From: Paenibacillus alkalitolerans | GTDB lineage: Bacteria > Bacillota > Bacilli > Paenibacillales > YIM-B00363 | DNA length: 64,000 nt | Reading direction: 5' to 3' | Assembly: GCF_016482785.1 (NCBI RefSeq) | Contig: NZ_JAEMXM010000005.1 | Coordinates: 1-64,000, forward strand | Shown: one piece after another, positions 24,479-33,390 of the stretch | How positions within the stretch are numbered: the stretch's first letter is position 1 | How the letters are laid out: each line of letters begins with the position of its first letter | The notes under the pieces: model-generated | What the model saw: only the letters and a program-made list of their open reading frames with translations | What the model was told of the DNA's origin: nothing | The model's database searches: none | Made by a program: the position numbers and the translations under genes

Positions 24479-25183
24479 ATGTTTGGCACATTGTATGGAG
24501 TAGGCGTCGGTCCGGGCGATCCGGAGCTGATCACGGTGAAGGCATTCCGCTTGATGCAAGAGTGCCCCGTCATTGCATATCCCAAGAAACGCATGGGCGG
24601 TAAATCGTACGCTCTGGAAATCGCCGAGCTGTATTTGAATACGGAAGAGAAAGAGATGCTCGGGCTCGTGTTCCCGATGACGAAGGAACAAGCGACTTTG
24701 GAAAAAGAGTGGAACAAAACGGTTGAGGCGTGCTGGAGTTATTTACGAGAAGGGAAGGACGTTGCGTTTCTGACGGAAGGCGATCCGAATCTGTACAGCA
24801 CTTTTATACATATGGCCCGTCTGATGCAGCAGCTGCATGCCGAAGTTCCCATCCGTACCGTTCCCGGCATTTCTTCCATTCTTGGCGCCGCGTCGCAATT
24901 GCAGCTGCCGCTTGCCGACGGCGACGAGCAAGTGGCCATTATCCCCGCAACCGACGACAGGGAGGCTATGAAGAAAGCGATTATAGAGCACGATACGGTT
25001 CTTTTCCTGAAAGTGGCGAAAGTGATCGATTTGATGATCGAAGTGCTGGAAGAGCTCGGTTTGACGGATAAAGCCTCGGTGGTCACGAAAGCGACGTCTC
25101 CTTATGAGTTGATATGGAGAGATGTCCGCAGCTTGAGAGGGCAGGAGCTGGAATATTTGACGCTGATGGCGGTGAAGAAATAA
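24479..25183 (+). CDS. cbiL: CbiL: cobalt-factor II C20-methyltransferase
   Basis: 234 residues, GGAGCAG upstream. YGVGVGPGDPELITVKA is the SAM-methyltransferase start; FLTEGDPNLYSTFIHMARLM and VPGISSILGAASQLQLPLAD match CobI/CbiL. The first ring methylation after cobalt insertion. Its TAA overlaps the ATG of cbiF (TAATG), implying translational coupling. Confidence 0.94.
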   Translation: MFGTLYGVGVGPGDPELITVKAFRLMQECPVIAYPKKRMGGKSYALEIAELYLNTEEKEMLGLVFPMTKEQATLEKEWNKTVEACWSYLREGKDVAFLTEGDPNLYSTFIHMARLMQQLHAEVPIRTVPGISSILGAASQLQLPLADGDEQVAIIPATDDREAMKKAIIEHDTVLFLKVAKVIDLMIEVLEELGLTDKASVVTKATSPYELIWRDVRSLRGQELEYLTLMAVKK

Positions 25184-25977
25184 TGGCATTGGAACCGAAA
25201 GTATATATTGTCGGCGCCGGTCCCGGCGATCCCGATTTGATTACGGTGAAAGGGCTGCGATTGATCGGGCAAGCGGATGTTATTTTATATACGGATTCTT
25301 TGGTCAACGAAGAGCTGATCGCGCGCGCCGGGGATCACGCGGAGGTGCATCACAGCTCCGGAATGGATTTGGAGGAAATGGTGGAGATCATGAGGGAAGC
25401 GGTTGCCGCCGGCAAAAGCGTGGCCCGCGTGCATACGGGGGATCCTTCGGTGTATGGCGCAATCTTGGAACAGATGGCGCTGCTCAAGCGGCACCGGATA
25501 CCGGTTGAAATCATTCCGGGGGTAAGCTCCGTGTTTGCTGCCGCCGCCGTGCTGCAAGCCGAGCTTACCGTGCCCGATTTGACGCAAACCGTCATATTGA
25601 CAAGGGCGGAGGGGCGCACGCCGGTGCCGGAGCGGGAACAGCTTCGCGACCTCGCCTCCCACCACTGTACCGTCGCCTTATTTTTAAGTGCAACTCTAGC
25701 GAAAAAGGTTGTGAAAGAATTCCTCGAAGCCGGATGGTCGGAGCATACGCCGGTAGCCGTCGTTCAGCGGGCTACATGGCCGGATCAAAAGGTGGTCCGG
25801 ACGACGCTGAAAGATTTGGATAAGGACCTTCGCGAAGCGGGGATTCGTATGCATGCGATGATTTTAGCCGGATGGGCGCTCGATCCGACGCTGGTCGACC
25901 GGGACGAACACCGTTCCAAGCTGTACGACAAAACGTTCACCCACGGCTATCGGAAAGGGGTGTCGGCAAGTGAGTGA
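25183..25977 (+). CDS. cbiF: CbiF: cobalt-precorrin-4 C11-methyltransferase
   Basis: 264 residues. VYIVGAGPGDPDLITVKG, DSLVNEELI, HTGDPSVYGAILEQM, IPGVSSVFAAAAVLQAELTV and QTVILTRAEGRTPVPE are the CobM/CbiF signatures. It methylates C11 using SAM. The ATG follows GGTGAAG; the end overlaps the GTG start of cbiG. Confidence 0.95.
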   Translation: MALEPKVYIVGAGPGDPDLITVKGLRLIGQADVILYTDSLVNEELIARAGDHAEVHHSSGMDLEEMVEIMREAVAAGKSVARVHTGDPSVYGAILEQMALLKRHRIPVEIIPGVSSVFAAAAVLQAELTVPDLTQTVILTRAEGRTPVPEREQLRDLASHHCTVALFLSATLAKKVVKEFLEAGWSEHTPVAVVQRATWPDQKVVRTTLKDLDKDLREAGIRMHAMILAGWALDPTLVDRDEHRSKLYDKTFTHGYRKGVSASE

Positions 25978-27088
25978 TGCAGGAAAGCCTTTCGCGGCCG
26001 TTGCGATTACGAAGCACGGGGTCGAGATGAGCCGCAATTTAATAGAACGGTTTGATGGCATAGACTTGTATTACATGAGCAAATTCGCGCGCGGAGATGA
26101 AGCGGAGCGGGGAATCGCCTTGTTTGAAGGTTCCGTGAAATTGATCATCCCGGATTTGTTCAAGCAATACAACGGAATCATCTTCTTCATTTCTCTTGGC
26201 GCGGTCGTACGCATGATCGCCCCGGTGCTTGAAGACAAGAAGAAGGACCCTGCGGTTGTCGTCATCGACGACCGCGGCGAGCATGTCATCAGCGTGCTTT
26301 CGGGGCATCTCGGCGGAGCGAACGAATTGACGAGGCAGGTTGCCGAGGCGATCGAAGCAAAGCCGGTCATTACAACGGCCTCCGACGTGCAGCAGACGAT
26401 TCCCGTCGACTTGTTCGGCCGGCAGTTCGGCTGGCAGATCGAGAGCTTCGAGAAAGCGACGCCGGTAAGCGCCTCCGTTGTCAATGAGGAGCGCATAGCC
26501 GTTGTCCAGGAAGCGGGAGAAACCGATTGGTGGACGTACGATAAGCCGATCCCGCCGCATATTACCGTGTACCGTACGGCCGATGAGGCGATGAAAGCGG
26601 AATTTGATGCGGCTTTAGTGATAACGGATCGTTTGTTGACCGGGGAAGAAGAAGAGGCGCTGTTGAATAACGGCGTGCTGTACAGGCCGAAAACATTGGT
26701 TGTGGGTATAGGCTGCAACCGCGGGACGCCCGCTGCCGAAATTGAGCAAGTCATATTGGAAACGATGCGGGAACTGAAGTTATCTCCGAAGAGCATCCGC
26801 AATCTCGCAAGCATAGATTTAAAGAAAGACGAGCCGGGACTGCTTGAGTTATGCGCAAAATACAAATGGAAATTGGAAACGTACACACCGCAGCAGTTAA
26901 ATCAAATACCGCTTAGAAATCCGTCGGAAACGGTTTATAAATATACGGGAGCATACGGAGTGAGCGAACCGGCCGCCTTGCTGTCTGCCGGCGCGGAAGA
27001 TTGGCTGATGGAGAAAAGGAAAAGCGGTAATGTAACGGTATCTGTCGCCAGAGTTCCCCGACAGCGGCCGGCTGAGGTGACCCGATGA
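25970..27088 (+). CDS. cbiG: CbiG: cobalt-precorrin-5A hydrolase
   Basis: 372 residues, GTG start. AAVAITKHGVEMSRNL, FFISLGAVVRMIAPVLEDKK, SVLSGHLGGANELTRQ and the C-terminal half VVGIGCNRGTPAAEIEQVI with YKYTGAYGVSEPAALLSAG show both CbiG domains complete. It opens the delta-lactone and releases acetaldehyde from C20, the step that marks the anaerobic route. Overlaps cbiA by 4 nt. Confidence 0.94.
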   Translation: MSDAGKPFAAVAITKHGVEMSRNLIERFDGIDLYYMSKFARGDEAERGIALFEGSVKLIIPDLFKQYNGIIFFISLGAVVRMIAPVLEDKKKDPAVVVIDDRGEHVISVLSGHLGGANELTRQVAEAIEAKPVITTASDVQQTIPVDLFGRQFGWQIESFEKATPVSASVVNEERIAVVQEAGETDWWTYDKPIPPHITVYRTADEAMKAEFDAALVITDRLLTGEEEEALLNNGVLYRPKTLVVGIGCNRGTPAAEIEQVILETMRELKLSPKSIRNLASIDLKKDEPGLLELCAKYKWKLETYTPQQLNQIPLRNPSETVYKYTGAYGVSEPAALLSAGAEDWLMEKRKSGNVTVSVARVPRQRPAEVTR

Positions 27089-28494
27089 GCGAGCGAAGGA
27101 ACCGGGTCGTCATCGCAGGGACCTCAAGTGGAGCCGGGAAGACTACGGTAACCGTCGGCATCATGGCGGCGTTGAAGCGAAGAGGACTTGCCGTGCAAGG
27201 TTTTAAATGCGGCCCGGATTATATCGACCCTTCGTATCATACCGCAGTTACGGGCAGACGTTCGAGAAATGTCGATACGTGGATGGTTTCGCATGATGCG
27301 ATGCGGGAAACGTTCCTTAGAGGCTCGGATGGGGCGGATGTCAGCGTTATTGAAGGCGTAATGGGCTTATACGACGGCAAAGATCCGTTATCGGATGCGG
27401 GCTCAACGGCGGAGATTGCGATTCTATTGGAATGTCCCGTGATTTTAGTGGTGAATGTGCAGAGTATGGCCAGAAGCGCCGCGGCGGTGGTGTTAGGTTA
27501 TCAATCGTTAAACCGTCGTGTTCGCATTGCCGGCGTGATACCTAACAAGTGCGGCAGCGGTTCGCACTATCGGCTTGTAAAATCCGCGATCGAGCAACAA
27601 TGCGGCATCCCGGTCCTAGGCTGGCTCGGACGGGATGATGAACTGCATATGCCCGAGCGGCATCTCGGATTAGTCCCGGCTGTGGAGCGGGGGGAACTGA
27701 ATCCGCTGTTTGAACGTCTGGCGGACAGGATGGAATATGGAGCGGATCTGGATGCTCTGCTCCGAATTGCGAACGAAGCTCCTCAGCTGACATGGCCGCA
27801 GCGCCGGTTGTTTCAAGAAATAAATCCGATATGCGCCGACTCTCCCGTTATTGCTGTCGCAAGGGATGCGGCTTTTAACTTTTACTATGTCGAAAATCTG
27901 GAGATGCTTGAACGATTTGGGGCCGAATTGGTATACTTCAGCCCGCTGGCCGGAGAGAAAGTGCCTTCAAACGCGGACGGCGTATATATCGGGGGCGGAT
28001 TTCCCGAGGAATTTGCCGCCGAGCTTGCCGCCAATGAAGCGGTCAAAGAAGACTTGAGGCGCCGTGCTCTGGCCGGGTTGCCGGTTTTTGCCGAATGCGG
28101 CGGGTATATGTATCTTGCTCGCGCCATTACCGACCGTGCGGGGAATCAATTTGAAATGGCAGGCATTATACCGGCAAACGTAACGGTCCGTCACAAGCTG
28201 TCCGCTCTCGGCTACCGCGAGGCGAAGGCGCTGCGGGATTGCCTACTGCTGCGGGAAGGGGAAACGGTTCGGGGGCACGAGTTTCATTATTCCGTCATGG
28301 AACCGTTGGATGGCGGATCGTTCCCGTATATTTACGAAACGGCCGGTCTGCGCGGAACGAAGCCGGACGGATACTCCTCATCCAACATTATGGCAGGGTA
28401 CATACATATCCATTTCTCATCCAACCCGAACGCAGCCAAGCGTTTTCTAGCCAAATGCATGGAATACCGCAAAGGGCTGGAGTATCAGTCATGA
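27085..28494 (+). CDS. cbiA: CbiA: cobyrinate a,c-diamide synthase
   Basis: 469 residues. P-loop AGTSSGAGKTTVTVGIMAAL, FKCGPDYIDPSYH and IEGVMGLYDG form the ATP/amidation half; the glutaminase half has GVYIGGGFPEEFAAEL and the nucleophile Cys in PVFAECGGYMYL (near residue 338). It amidates side chains a and c using glutamine. Last large gene of the operon, overlapping cbiW by 4 nt. Confidence 0.95.
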   Translation: MSERRNRVVIAGTSSGAGKTTVTVGIMAALKRRGLAVQGFKCGPDYIDPSYHTAVTGRRSRNVDTWMVSHDAMRETFLRGSDGADVSVIEGVMGLYDGKDPLSDAGSTAEIAILLECPVILVVNVQSMARSAAAVVLGYQSLNRRVRIAGVIPNKCGSGSHYRLVKSAIEQQCGIPVLGWLGRDDELHMPERHLGLVPAVERGELNPLFERLADRMEYGADLDALLRIANEAPQLTWPQRRLFQEINPICADSPVIAVARDAAFNFYYVENLEMLERFGAELVYFSPLAGEKVPSNADGVYIGGGFPEEFAAELAANEAVKEDLRRRALAGLPVFAECGGYMYLARAITDRAGNQFEMAGIIPANVTVRHKLSALGYREAKALRDCLLLREGETVRGHEFHYSVMEPLDGGSFPYIYETAGLRGTKPDGYSSSNIMAGYIHIHFSSNPNAAKRFLAKCMEYRKGLEYQS

Positions 28495-28862
28495 TTACAA
28501 CTGTTCAAGAAACTAAGCGCCCGGTTTTAGGGCAAGTGCTTATTTGCTCGGGTTGTTGTTGCGGGCGAACCGATAAAGGGAAACCGGAAATTCCGTTAGA
28601 GTGGCTCAAAACGAGTTGGAAGCAAGCGGGTCTGCTGCGAAGCGTTCAGCTGACCATATCCGGTTGTCTTGGGCCTTGCGATTTGACAAACGTTGCCTGC
28701 ATCCTAACCCCGCAAGGCCAAATATGGTTGGGCGGGTTAAAGGATGAGGTTCATTATCAGGCATTGTTCGATTGGGCAATAGCTTCAACGGAAGCCGGTT
28801 ATCTGTTTGATGTTCCTGAAACATTAAAAATTCATATATTTGAACGGTTCCGCTTCCCCTAG
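28491..28862 (+). CDS. cbiW: CbiW-like 2Fe-2S ferredoxin
   Basis: 123 residues, ATG overlapping the cbiA stop. Thioredoxin-like 2Fe-2S ferredoxin pattern: LICSGCCCGRTDKGKPEIPL with the first Cys cluster and ISGCLGPCDLTNVACIL with the second pair. Proteins of this type sit in Bacillus cobalamin operons as CbiW, but there at the 5' end; here it is last. Role not proven; electron delivery to CbiH60 or to cobalt reduction is a reasonable inference. No clear terminator is visible in 28863-28913. Confidence 0.8.
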   Translation: MITTVQETKRPVLGQVLICSGCCCGRTDKGKPEIPLEWLKTSWKQAGLLRSVQLTISGCLGPCDLTNVACILTPQGQIWLGGLKDEVHYQALFDWAIASTEAGYLFDVPETLKIHIFERFRFP

Positions 28863-28913
28863 AGGACGCACTTCAAAAGAAGCTTTTCTCATCGCGGTCT
28901 TTTCCGGTATTGA

Positions 28914-28999
28914 TGCGGCGTTACGCCCATCCGGGTTTTGAAAAACTTGCAAAAATAGGAGCAGTTCGTAATGCCGATTTCTTCAGCGATGAGGGAGAT
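28914..28999 (-). pseudogene. Remnant of AraC regulator 3' end (second copy)
   Basis: 86 bp aligning without gaps to 7819-7904, the C-terminal coding end of the AraC gene at 7797-8663, with only a few differences. At 28999 it jumps to sequence homologous to position 9417, so everything between (most of araC, the intergenic region and the oxidoreductase N-terminus, about 1.5 kb) has been lost from this copy. Confidence 0.8.
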
Positions 29000-29554
29000 T
29001 TCATGAGCAATGTATCGCACGTCAACGCGGAAGTGGAGGATTTATCCGTTGCAATCTTGCGTTATCCGGGCGGGGCATTGGCGCAAATTACGAGCTCCGT
29101 CGTTCATCATGGAGAAGAGCAGCAGCTTGTTTTTCAAGGGGCGAACGCCCGTGTATCCGCTTCTTGGCACATTTCGGCATCGAATGCAAAGCCGAACGGG
29201 TTTCCTGTTCCGAACGTGCAGCTTGCTGATGAATTACAAGCGATGTACGACAGCCTCCCTGAAGTGACATACGAAGGCCATACCGGACAAGTGGATAACG
29301 TGCTTACCGCAATTGAAACCGGCGCCCCTATTCTGATTGATGGAGAAAGCGGACGCCGTACGTTGGAGTTGATTGTAGCCATTTATAAATCAGCCAGCCG
29401 GGGTCAAAACGTAAATTTTCCGATCGGACCGGACGATCCGTTCTATACTCGCGAGGGGATGCAGGAGAACGCCATTCGTTTTTACGAGAAGAACACGTCA
29501 ATCGAGAACTTCCATGACAACACGATTACAATAGGGAGCGACTATAAGGGTTGA
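29000..29554 (+). pseudogene. Gfo/Idh/MocA oxidoreductase, C-terminal fragment (second copy)
   Basis: About 183 codons in one frame, from MSNVSHVNAEVEDLSVAI to GSDYKG and stop. It is roughly nine-tenths identical by eye to 9417-9793, and retains the segment (SASNAKPNGFPVPNVQLADE to VTYEGHTGQ) that the first copy has deleted; it also shows the native C-terminus, lost in the first copy by fusion to the kinase. The NAD-binding domain is absent. 78 bp later fucU begins. Confidence 0.85.
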
Positions 29555-29632
29555 GTAATCGAGATTAGGGTCTGTTAACATTCCATTCTGAATAAATATG
29601 AAGACAGGGGGCTGTTGTAGGAGGAGAAGCAA

Positions 29633-30064
29633 ATGTTGAAAGGAATATCGAAGCTGATTTCACCCGAACTGCTGAAGATATTGATGGAAATGGGACATGG
29701 AGATGAAATCGTTCTGGCGGATGCGAACTTCCCCGCGGAAAGTATCGGCTCCCGGGTCGTTCGTGCCGACGGCCTCCCGATACCTGAATTGTTGGACGCA
29801 ATATTGAGGTTGTTTCCTCTGGACACCTATGTCGAAAAGCCGGCCGTTCTGATGGCGGTCGTCCCGGGCGACCCGGTCAGTACGCCGATCTGGAACGTAT
29901 ATCGGAATATAATCCGGCATCATACGGGATTGGAAGCTCCTTTCGAATTACTGGAGCGGTTCGCATTTTATGAACGGGCCAAAGATGCGTATGCTGTGGT
30001 AGCGACAGGCGAAGCAGCCCCATACGCCAATATTATTCTGAAGAAAGGCGTGATCGTGGGCTAG
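29633..30064 (+). CDS. fucU: RbsD/FucU-family sugar mutarotase
   Basis: 143 residues, AGGAGGAG upstream. ILMEMGHGDEIVLADANFPA near residue 20 contains the catalytic His of FucU, and the C-terminal FYERAKDAYAVVATGE with PYANIILKKGVI matches L-fucose mutarotase rather than RbsD. It interconverts anomers of L-fucose or a related deoxysugar in the cytoplasm. It stands after the oxidoreductase remnant, so it probably belonged to the same sugar-catabolic unit. Confidence 0.88.
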   Translation: MLKGISKLISPELLKILMEMGHGDEIVLADANFPAESIGSRVVRADGLPIPELLDAILRLFPLDTYVEKPAVLMAVVPGDPVSTPIWNVYRNIIRHHTGLEAPFELLERFAFYERAKDAYAVVATGEAAPYANIILKKGVIVG

Positions 30065-30848
30065 AATGAACAACGGTTCCACCCGCGATCGTGATCGAAG
30101 TATCCGCATGGATCCCGTCGTCACCTGATGTTATATTGAAATCTCCGCCCGTTACGGTAATATTGCCGTTGCTGTGGATCGAATCATCGGCCGAATCAAT
30201 GCGGAAGGTCCCTTGCCTGATAATAACGTCCGATGCCGCCTTCACCGCTTTTGCGCTTTCCGACTCCGTCTCCGTCAACCGCATGGATCTCGATCGTTCC
30301 TCCCGTTATTTGAGATCGTCTTTGCTTGCAATTCCGTTGTTATAATTGCCGTGAACGATCAGAGCGCCTGTGCCGTTCACGGTAAGATCCGCTTTGCTGA
30401 ACACCGCCGCATTCGGTTCGTCGGCGGAAGCATCCGGATATACATAGGTTTTTCCATCCGAGACGGTGTTTGCAGTTCCTTCTTGCAGCGTAATGATCGC
30501 CTTGCCCGCTTCTTTGATGTAAATCGGAGCGCTGTCGCTGCTTTGAAGCTCCATACCATTCAGTACTAATCGAACATTCTCCTTATCCTGCACGTCAACG
30601 ACGATTTGACCGTCATTCAGTTTCCCGCTCAAAACATAGGTTCCTGGAGCCGTTATGGTCACGGACCCGTCCTTCGCTTCGGCCCCTGTACCGTCGATGC
30701 TTGCGTCCGCGCCATTCAATGCGATCATCGTGGCATTTTCGGCGTTCCAATCCGTTACATAGTCGTCTTCATCATTTTTACGTGCAGCTGCCGTCGGTGT
30801 CCTCATGATTTGGGAGCGGGCAGTGACGATTCGTAATTCGAAGCGCAA
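30065..30848 (-). pseudogene. Carbohydrate-binding (DUF4353-like) surface protein, fragment
   Basis: Two overlapping-strand frames belong together: 30306-30848 (GTYVLSGKLNDGQIVVDVQD, VFSKADLTVNGTGALIVHGN) and, after a frameshift near 30290-30305, a frame ending at 30065 (GNITVTGGDFNITSGDDGIH). The repeating short beta strands are those of secreted carbohydrate-binding domain proteins with DUF4353. Both the signal peptide end and the C-terminus are missing; the fragment abuts the fucU stop codon. Confidence 0.75.
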
Positions 30849-30869
30849 AGCACATGATCGAATCCGTAA

Positions 30870-30911
30870 AAGCGGCCGGCGGTCCCGTCATTTGCAGGGG
30901 GGCGGCCGCTT
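30870..30911 (-). terminator. Terminator downstream of the XRE regulator
   Basis: AAGCGGCC (30870) pairs with GGCCGCTT (30904) around a GC-rich loop; read on the minus strand it is followed by TTTTACGG. It lies 27 bp beyond the stop of the XRE gene. Confidence 0.5.
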
Positions 30912-30937
30912 ATTCTTGACGTTGACGGGCCTATCGG

Positions 30938-31783
30938 TCACGTGGCGCCGGCGGCCAGCGTGGCGAGGCGTTCGACGGAGCCGTCGGATTGATCCGGTAT
31001 AAAGATGGTCAAGTACCGGCCGTTGCTTTCCTGGACCGGGAACAGCCAAGTCGAGAGATTGAGCAAGCCTGCCTCGGGATGCTTCATCACGCGAGGATAC
31101 TGGCTCGTGCAGACCACCTCGTAGCTTTCCCACAAAGAGGCGAACTCCGGACTGGAAGCGCTCAACTCCCCGATAAACGACTGATACCACTGATCGGAAA
31201 TGTTGCGGGAATACATAGCCCGGAATTCTCCCAGCAAAGAGCCCGCAAGCGTGTCCCAACTAATGAACATGGACCTGTAGGAAGGCAGCATAAACATGCG
31301 CCACAGCATGTTCCGCTCCTTTCCTTCCGCCCGTTCGAAAGGACCGAATACCGCGGAAGCGAGTGCGTTCCATGCCACCAAATTCATCTTTTCATCGGAA
31401 ATATACGCCGGGCAATGACTCAACTGATCCATCATAAACTGCAGCGATACGGGCACGGTCGGCGTCTCTGCGCTAGTCTTCGCACTTTTGCGGCGCGGGG
31501 CAGCCAGAAAATATAAATGTTTGCGCTCGTCCTTATTCAGTTGAAGCACGCGGGCAAGACTATCGAGCACCGAATCGGACACGTTAATATCGCGGCCTTG
31601 CTCAAGCGAGGTGTACCAGGGCAGCGAAATGCCGGCAAGCGCGGCAATTTCTTCCCGCCTCAGCCCCTTCGTTCTTCGCCGGCTGTTACCGGCGTGGTTT
31701 AAGCCCGCATCCTGCGGCGTCAGTCTCTCCCGGCGGGACCGCAGAAACCTGCCGAGCTCCTGTCGGCGTGGATCGTCGCTCAT
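30938..31783 (-). CDS. XRE-type HTH regulator with MmyB-like ligand domain
   Basis: 281 residues from ATG 31783 (AGGAGGGG upstream). N-terminal LGRFLRSRRERLTPQDAGL, then helix-turn-helix LRREEIAALAGISLPWYTSLEQGRDI; residues 110-280 are the PAS-like MmyB domain (MNLVAWNALASAVFGPF; WYQSFIGELSASSPEFASLW; STWLFPV). Family members bind small molecules and control neighbouring genes. It is followed upstream (same strand) by an MFS gene ending 88 bp before its start, a likely target or partner. Confidence 0.92.
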   Translation of the reverse strand: MSDDPRRQELGRFLRSRRERLTPQDAGLNHAGNSRRRTKGLRREEIAALAGISLPWYTSLEQGRDINVSDSVLDSLARVLQLNKDERKHLYFLAAPRRKSAKTSAETPTVPVSLQFMMDQLSHCPAYISDEKMNLVAWNALASAVFGPFERAEGKERNMLWRMFMLPSYRSMFISWDTLAGSLLGEFRAMYSRNISDQWYQSFIGELSASSPEFASLWESYEVVCTSQYPRVMKHPEAGLLNLSTWLFPVQESNGRYLTIFIPDQSDGSVERLATLAAGAT

Positions 31784-31871
31784 GAAACGTCCCCTCCTGA
31801 CCCATCGCTTTAAATGATTCCATGCTGATATTTTACTATATTTGGATGAGGCGGGACACCCGTAAGGAGCT

Positions 31872-33077
31872 TCATCCTGTTTCCGACTCCGCCCGGCCTG
31901 TATGAGCTTGATGGCGCAAGCGGCCAGTATGGAACAGACTGATACTGTAGATAGCAAGAAGGCACACAAGGATAACGCCAGACCCGCGGAACATGGTTGC
32001 GTACCCTATGGCTCCCGACCAAATTCCGAGCGCGATCGAGCCGAGCGCGATGCCGCTGTCCATGCCGATCAAGAACGTGCTGCTGGCCGCCCCACGTCGG
32101 TCCGGCCGCGCTCGCTGCATCGTCCAAGCCAACAGGTACGGCTGAACGGAGCCGAATGAAAGACCGTAAAGAACCGAGGCGATGATGTATAACATTGGCC
32201 CCGCGGCAGCAGAGAGGGCGAATAAAGCGATAATACCAAGCACGATGCCGGGAACAAGAACCGTCGGGTGCCCCTTCGTATCGAACAGGCTGGCGGCGAC
32301 CGGACGAACAAGCATCGAGGCTGCGCTGGACAACAGGAAGAAGAGCCCGCTGTTGGCGACGCCCAGCGCCTGGCCGTACAAGCCCGCGAAGGAAATGATT
32401 CCCCCGTAGCAAAACGTATACAGCATGAGCAGCGCCGCCGGGAAAAGCGATGATCGTTCCAAAATCCCCGACAACAATGCAGGCTTTTTTCCGGTTGGTT
32501 GCGGCGAAGACGCATTCGCATTCGCGCTCTTGCCGCTTAGAAACAGCAGCAACGATAGCAAAGCGATCAGACTTGCAGTACCGAACAACACTGCGGATCC
32601 GAACCGGCCGTATATCCATCCTCCGGCGAACGGACCGGCCGCCATGCTTGCCATCGCAAACAGCATAAACGTGCCGATGCCCGCGCCTTGCCGTCCTGGC
32701 GGGATCAGATCCGACACGAGCGTTGCGTAAGATACGGTCAATATGCCCCAACCGATGCCGATCCAAATGCTGCAACCGATCATCCACCCCGCGAGCGGAT
32801 AGAACGGATAGGCGGCAGCCGCCAATACGAATACGATCGAGCCGGCCGCGACGATAACTTTTCGGTTCCAATGATCCAGCGCATATCCCGTAAACAGCCG
32901 GATCAGCACAGCGGCGAAGGTGATGATCGAGATGACGGCTCCGATCTGAGATTGGTCGCCGCCGCTGTCTCTTAAATAGACGGGAATGGTCGGCAGCATC
33001 ATCTGAAACGAAAAGAAAAGAAGCATATTGCACAAGCAAATCCGCACGTAATCCTTCCCTATGAATCGAGTGCTCAT
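31872..33077 (-). CDS. MFS transporter (drug/metallophore exporter-like)
   Basis: 401 residues, GGAGGAGATG upstream. Twelve membrane helices can be traced, beginning YVRICLCNMLLFFSFQMMLP; motif A between helices 2 and 3 is FTGYALDHWNRK, and motif-C-like glycines occur in helix 5 (MAAGPFAGGWIYGRFG). A basic/Ser-rich cytoplasmic loop (SANANASSPQPTGKKPA) divides the halves. Substrate not readable. Transcribed with or near the XRE regulator. Confidence 0.9.
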   Translation of the reverse strand: MSTRFIGKDYVRICLCNMLLFFSFQMMLPTIPVYLRDSGGDQSQIGAVISIITFAAVLIRLFTGYALDHWNRKVIVAAGSIVFVLAAAAYPFYPLAGWMIGCSIWIGIGWGILTVSYATLVSDLIPPGRQGAGIGTFMLFAMASMAAGPFAGGWIYGRFGSAVLFGTASLIALLSLLLFLSGKSANANASSPQPTGKKPALLSGILERSSLFPAALLMLYTFCYGGIISFAGLYGQALGVANSGLFFLLSSAASMLVRPVAASLFDTKGHPTVLVPGIVLGIIALFALSAAAGPMLYIIASVLYGLSFGSVQPYLLAWTMQRARPDRRGAASSTFLIGMDSGIALGSIALGIWSGAIGYATMFRGSGVILVCLLAIYSISLFHTGRLRHQAHTGRAESETG

Positions 33078-33166
33078 GTGTCCATCTCCTCCGCTAGCGC
33101 GAATTAGTCCAATGCATATTTACCGTATATGTTAAATCCTGCCGAAAGGCGAAGGAAGCTCTGTGT

Positions 33167-33195
33167 GAATACTATTACTATTAGTACTAGTATTC
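33167..33195. promoter_or_regulatory. Inverted repeat upstream of the MFS gene
   Basis: Perfect 8-bp arms GAATACTA and TAGTATTC separated by 13 bp, in the 268-bp region between the divergent MFS and heparinase-like genes. Possible operator for the XRE or another regulator. Confidence 0.45.
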
Positions 33196-33390
33196 AAGGC
33201 ATTCCCCTACTTCCATGACACCCGGCGAAATATTCCGCTTGGCAGCGAAACTGTAGTGATGGGCGGCAAGCCGTTTCGTTAGTATTTATGGTTATGTTTA
33301 AAAAATATATCTCCATGCCGGCCTGTCCGAAATGTATACTATTTATTGTCCGAACGTACGGCTGCATCGAAAGGAGAGAGACCGGACTTT

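Noticed and set aside
31810-33039. Second minus-strand 409-codon frame over the MFS gene
   Set aside because: It is an out-of-frame shadow rich in Arg, His and Cys; the frame 31872-33077 shows clear membrane helices and a ribosome binding site.
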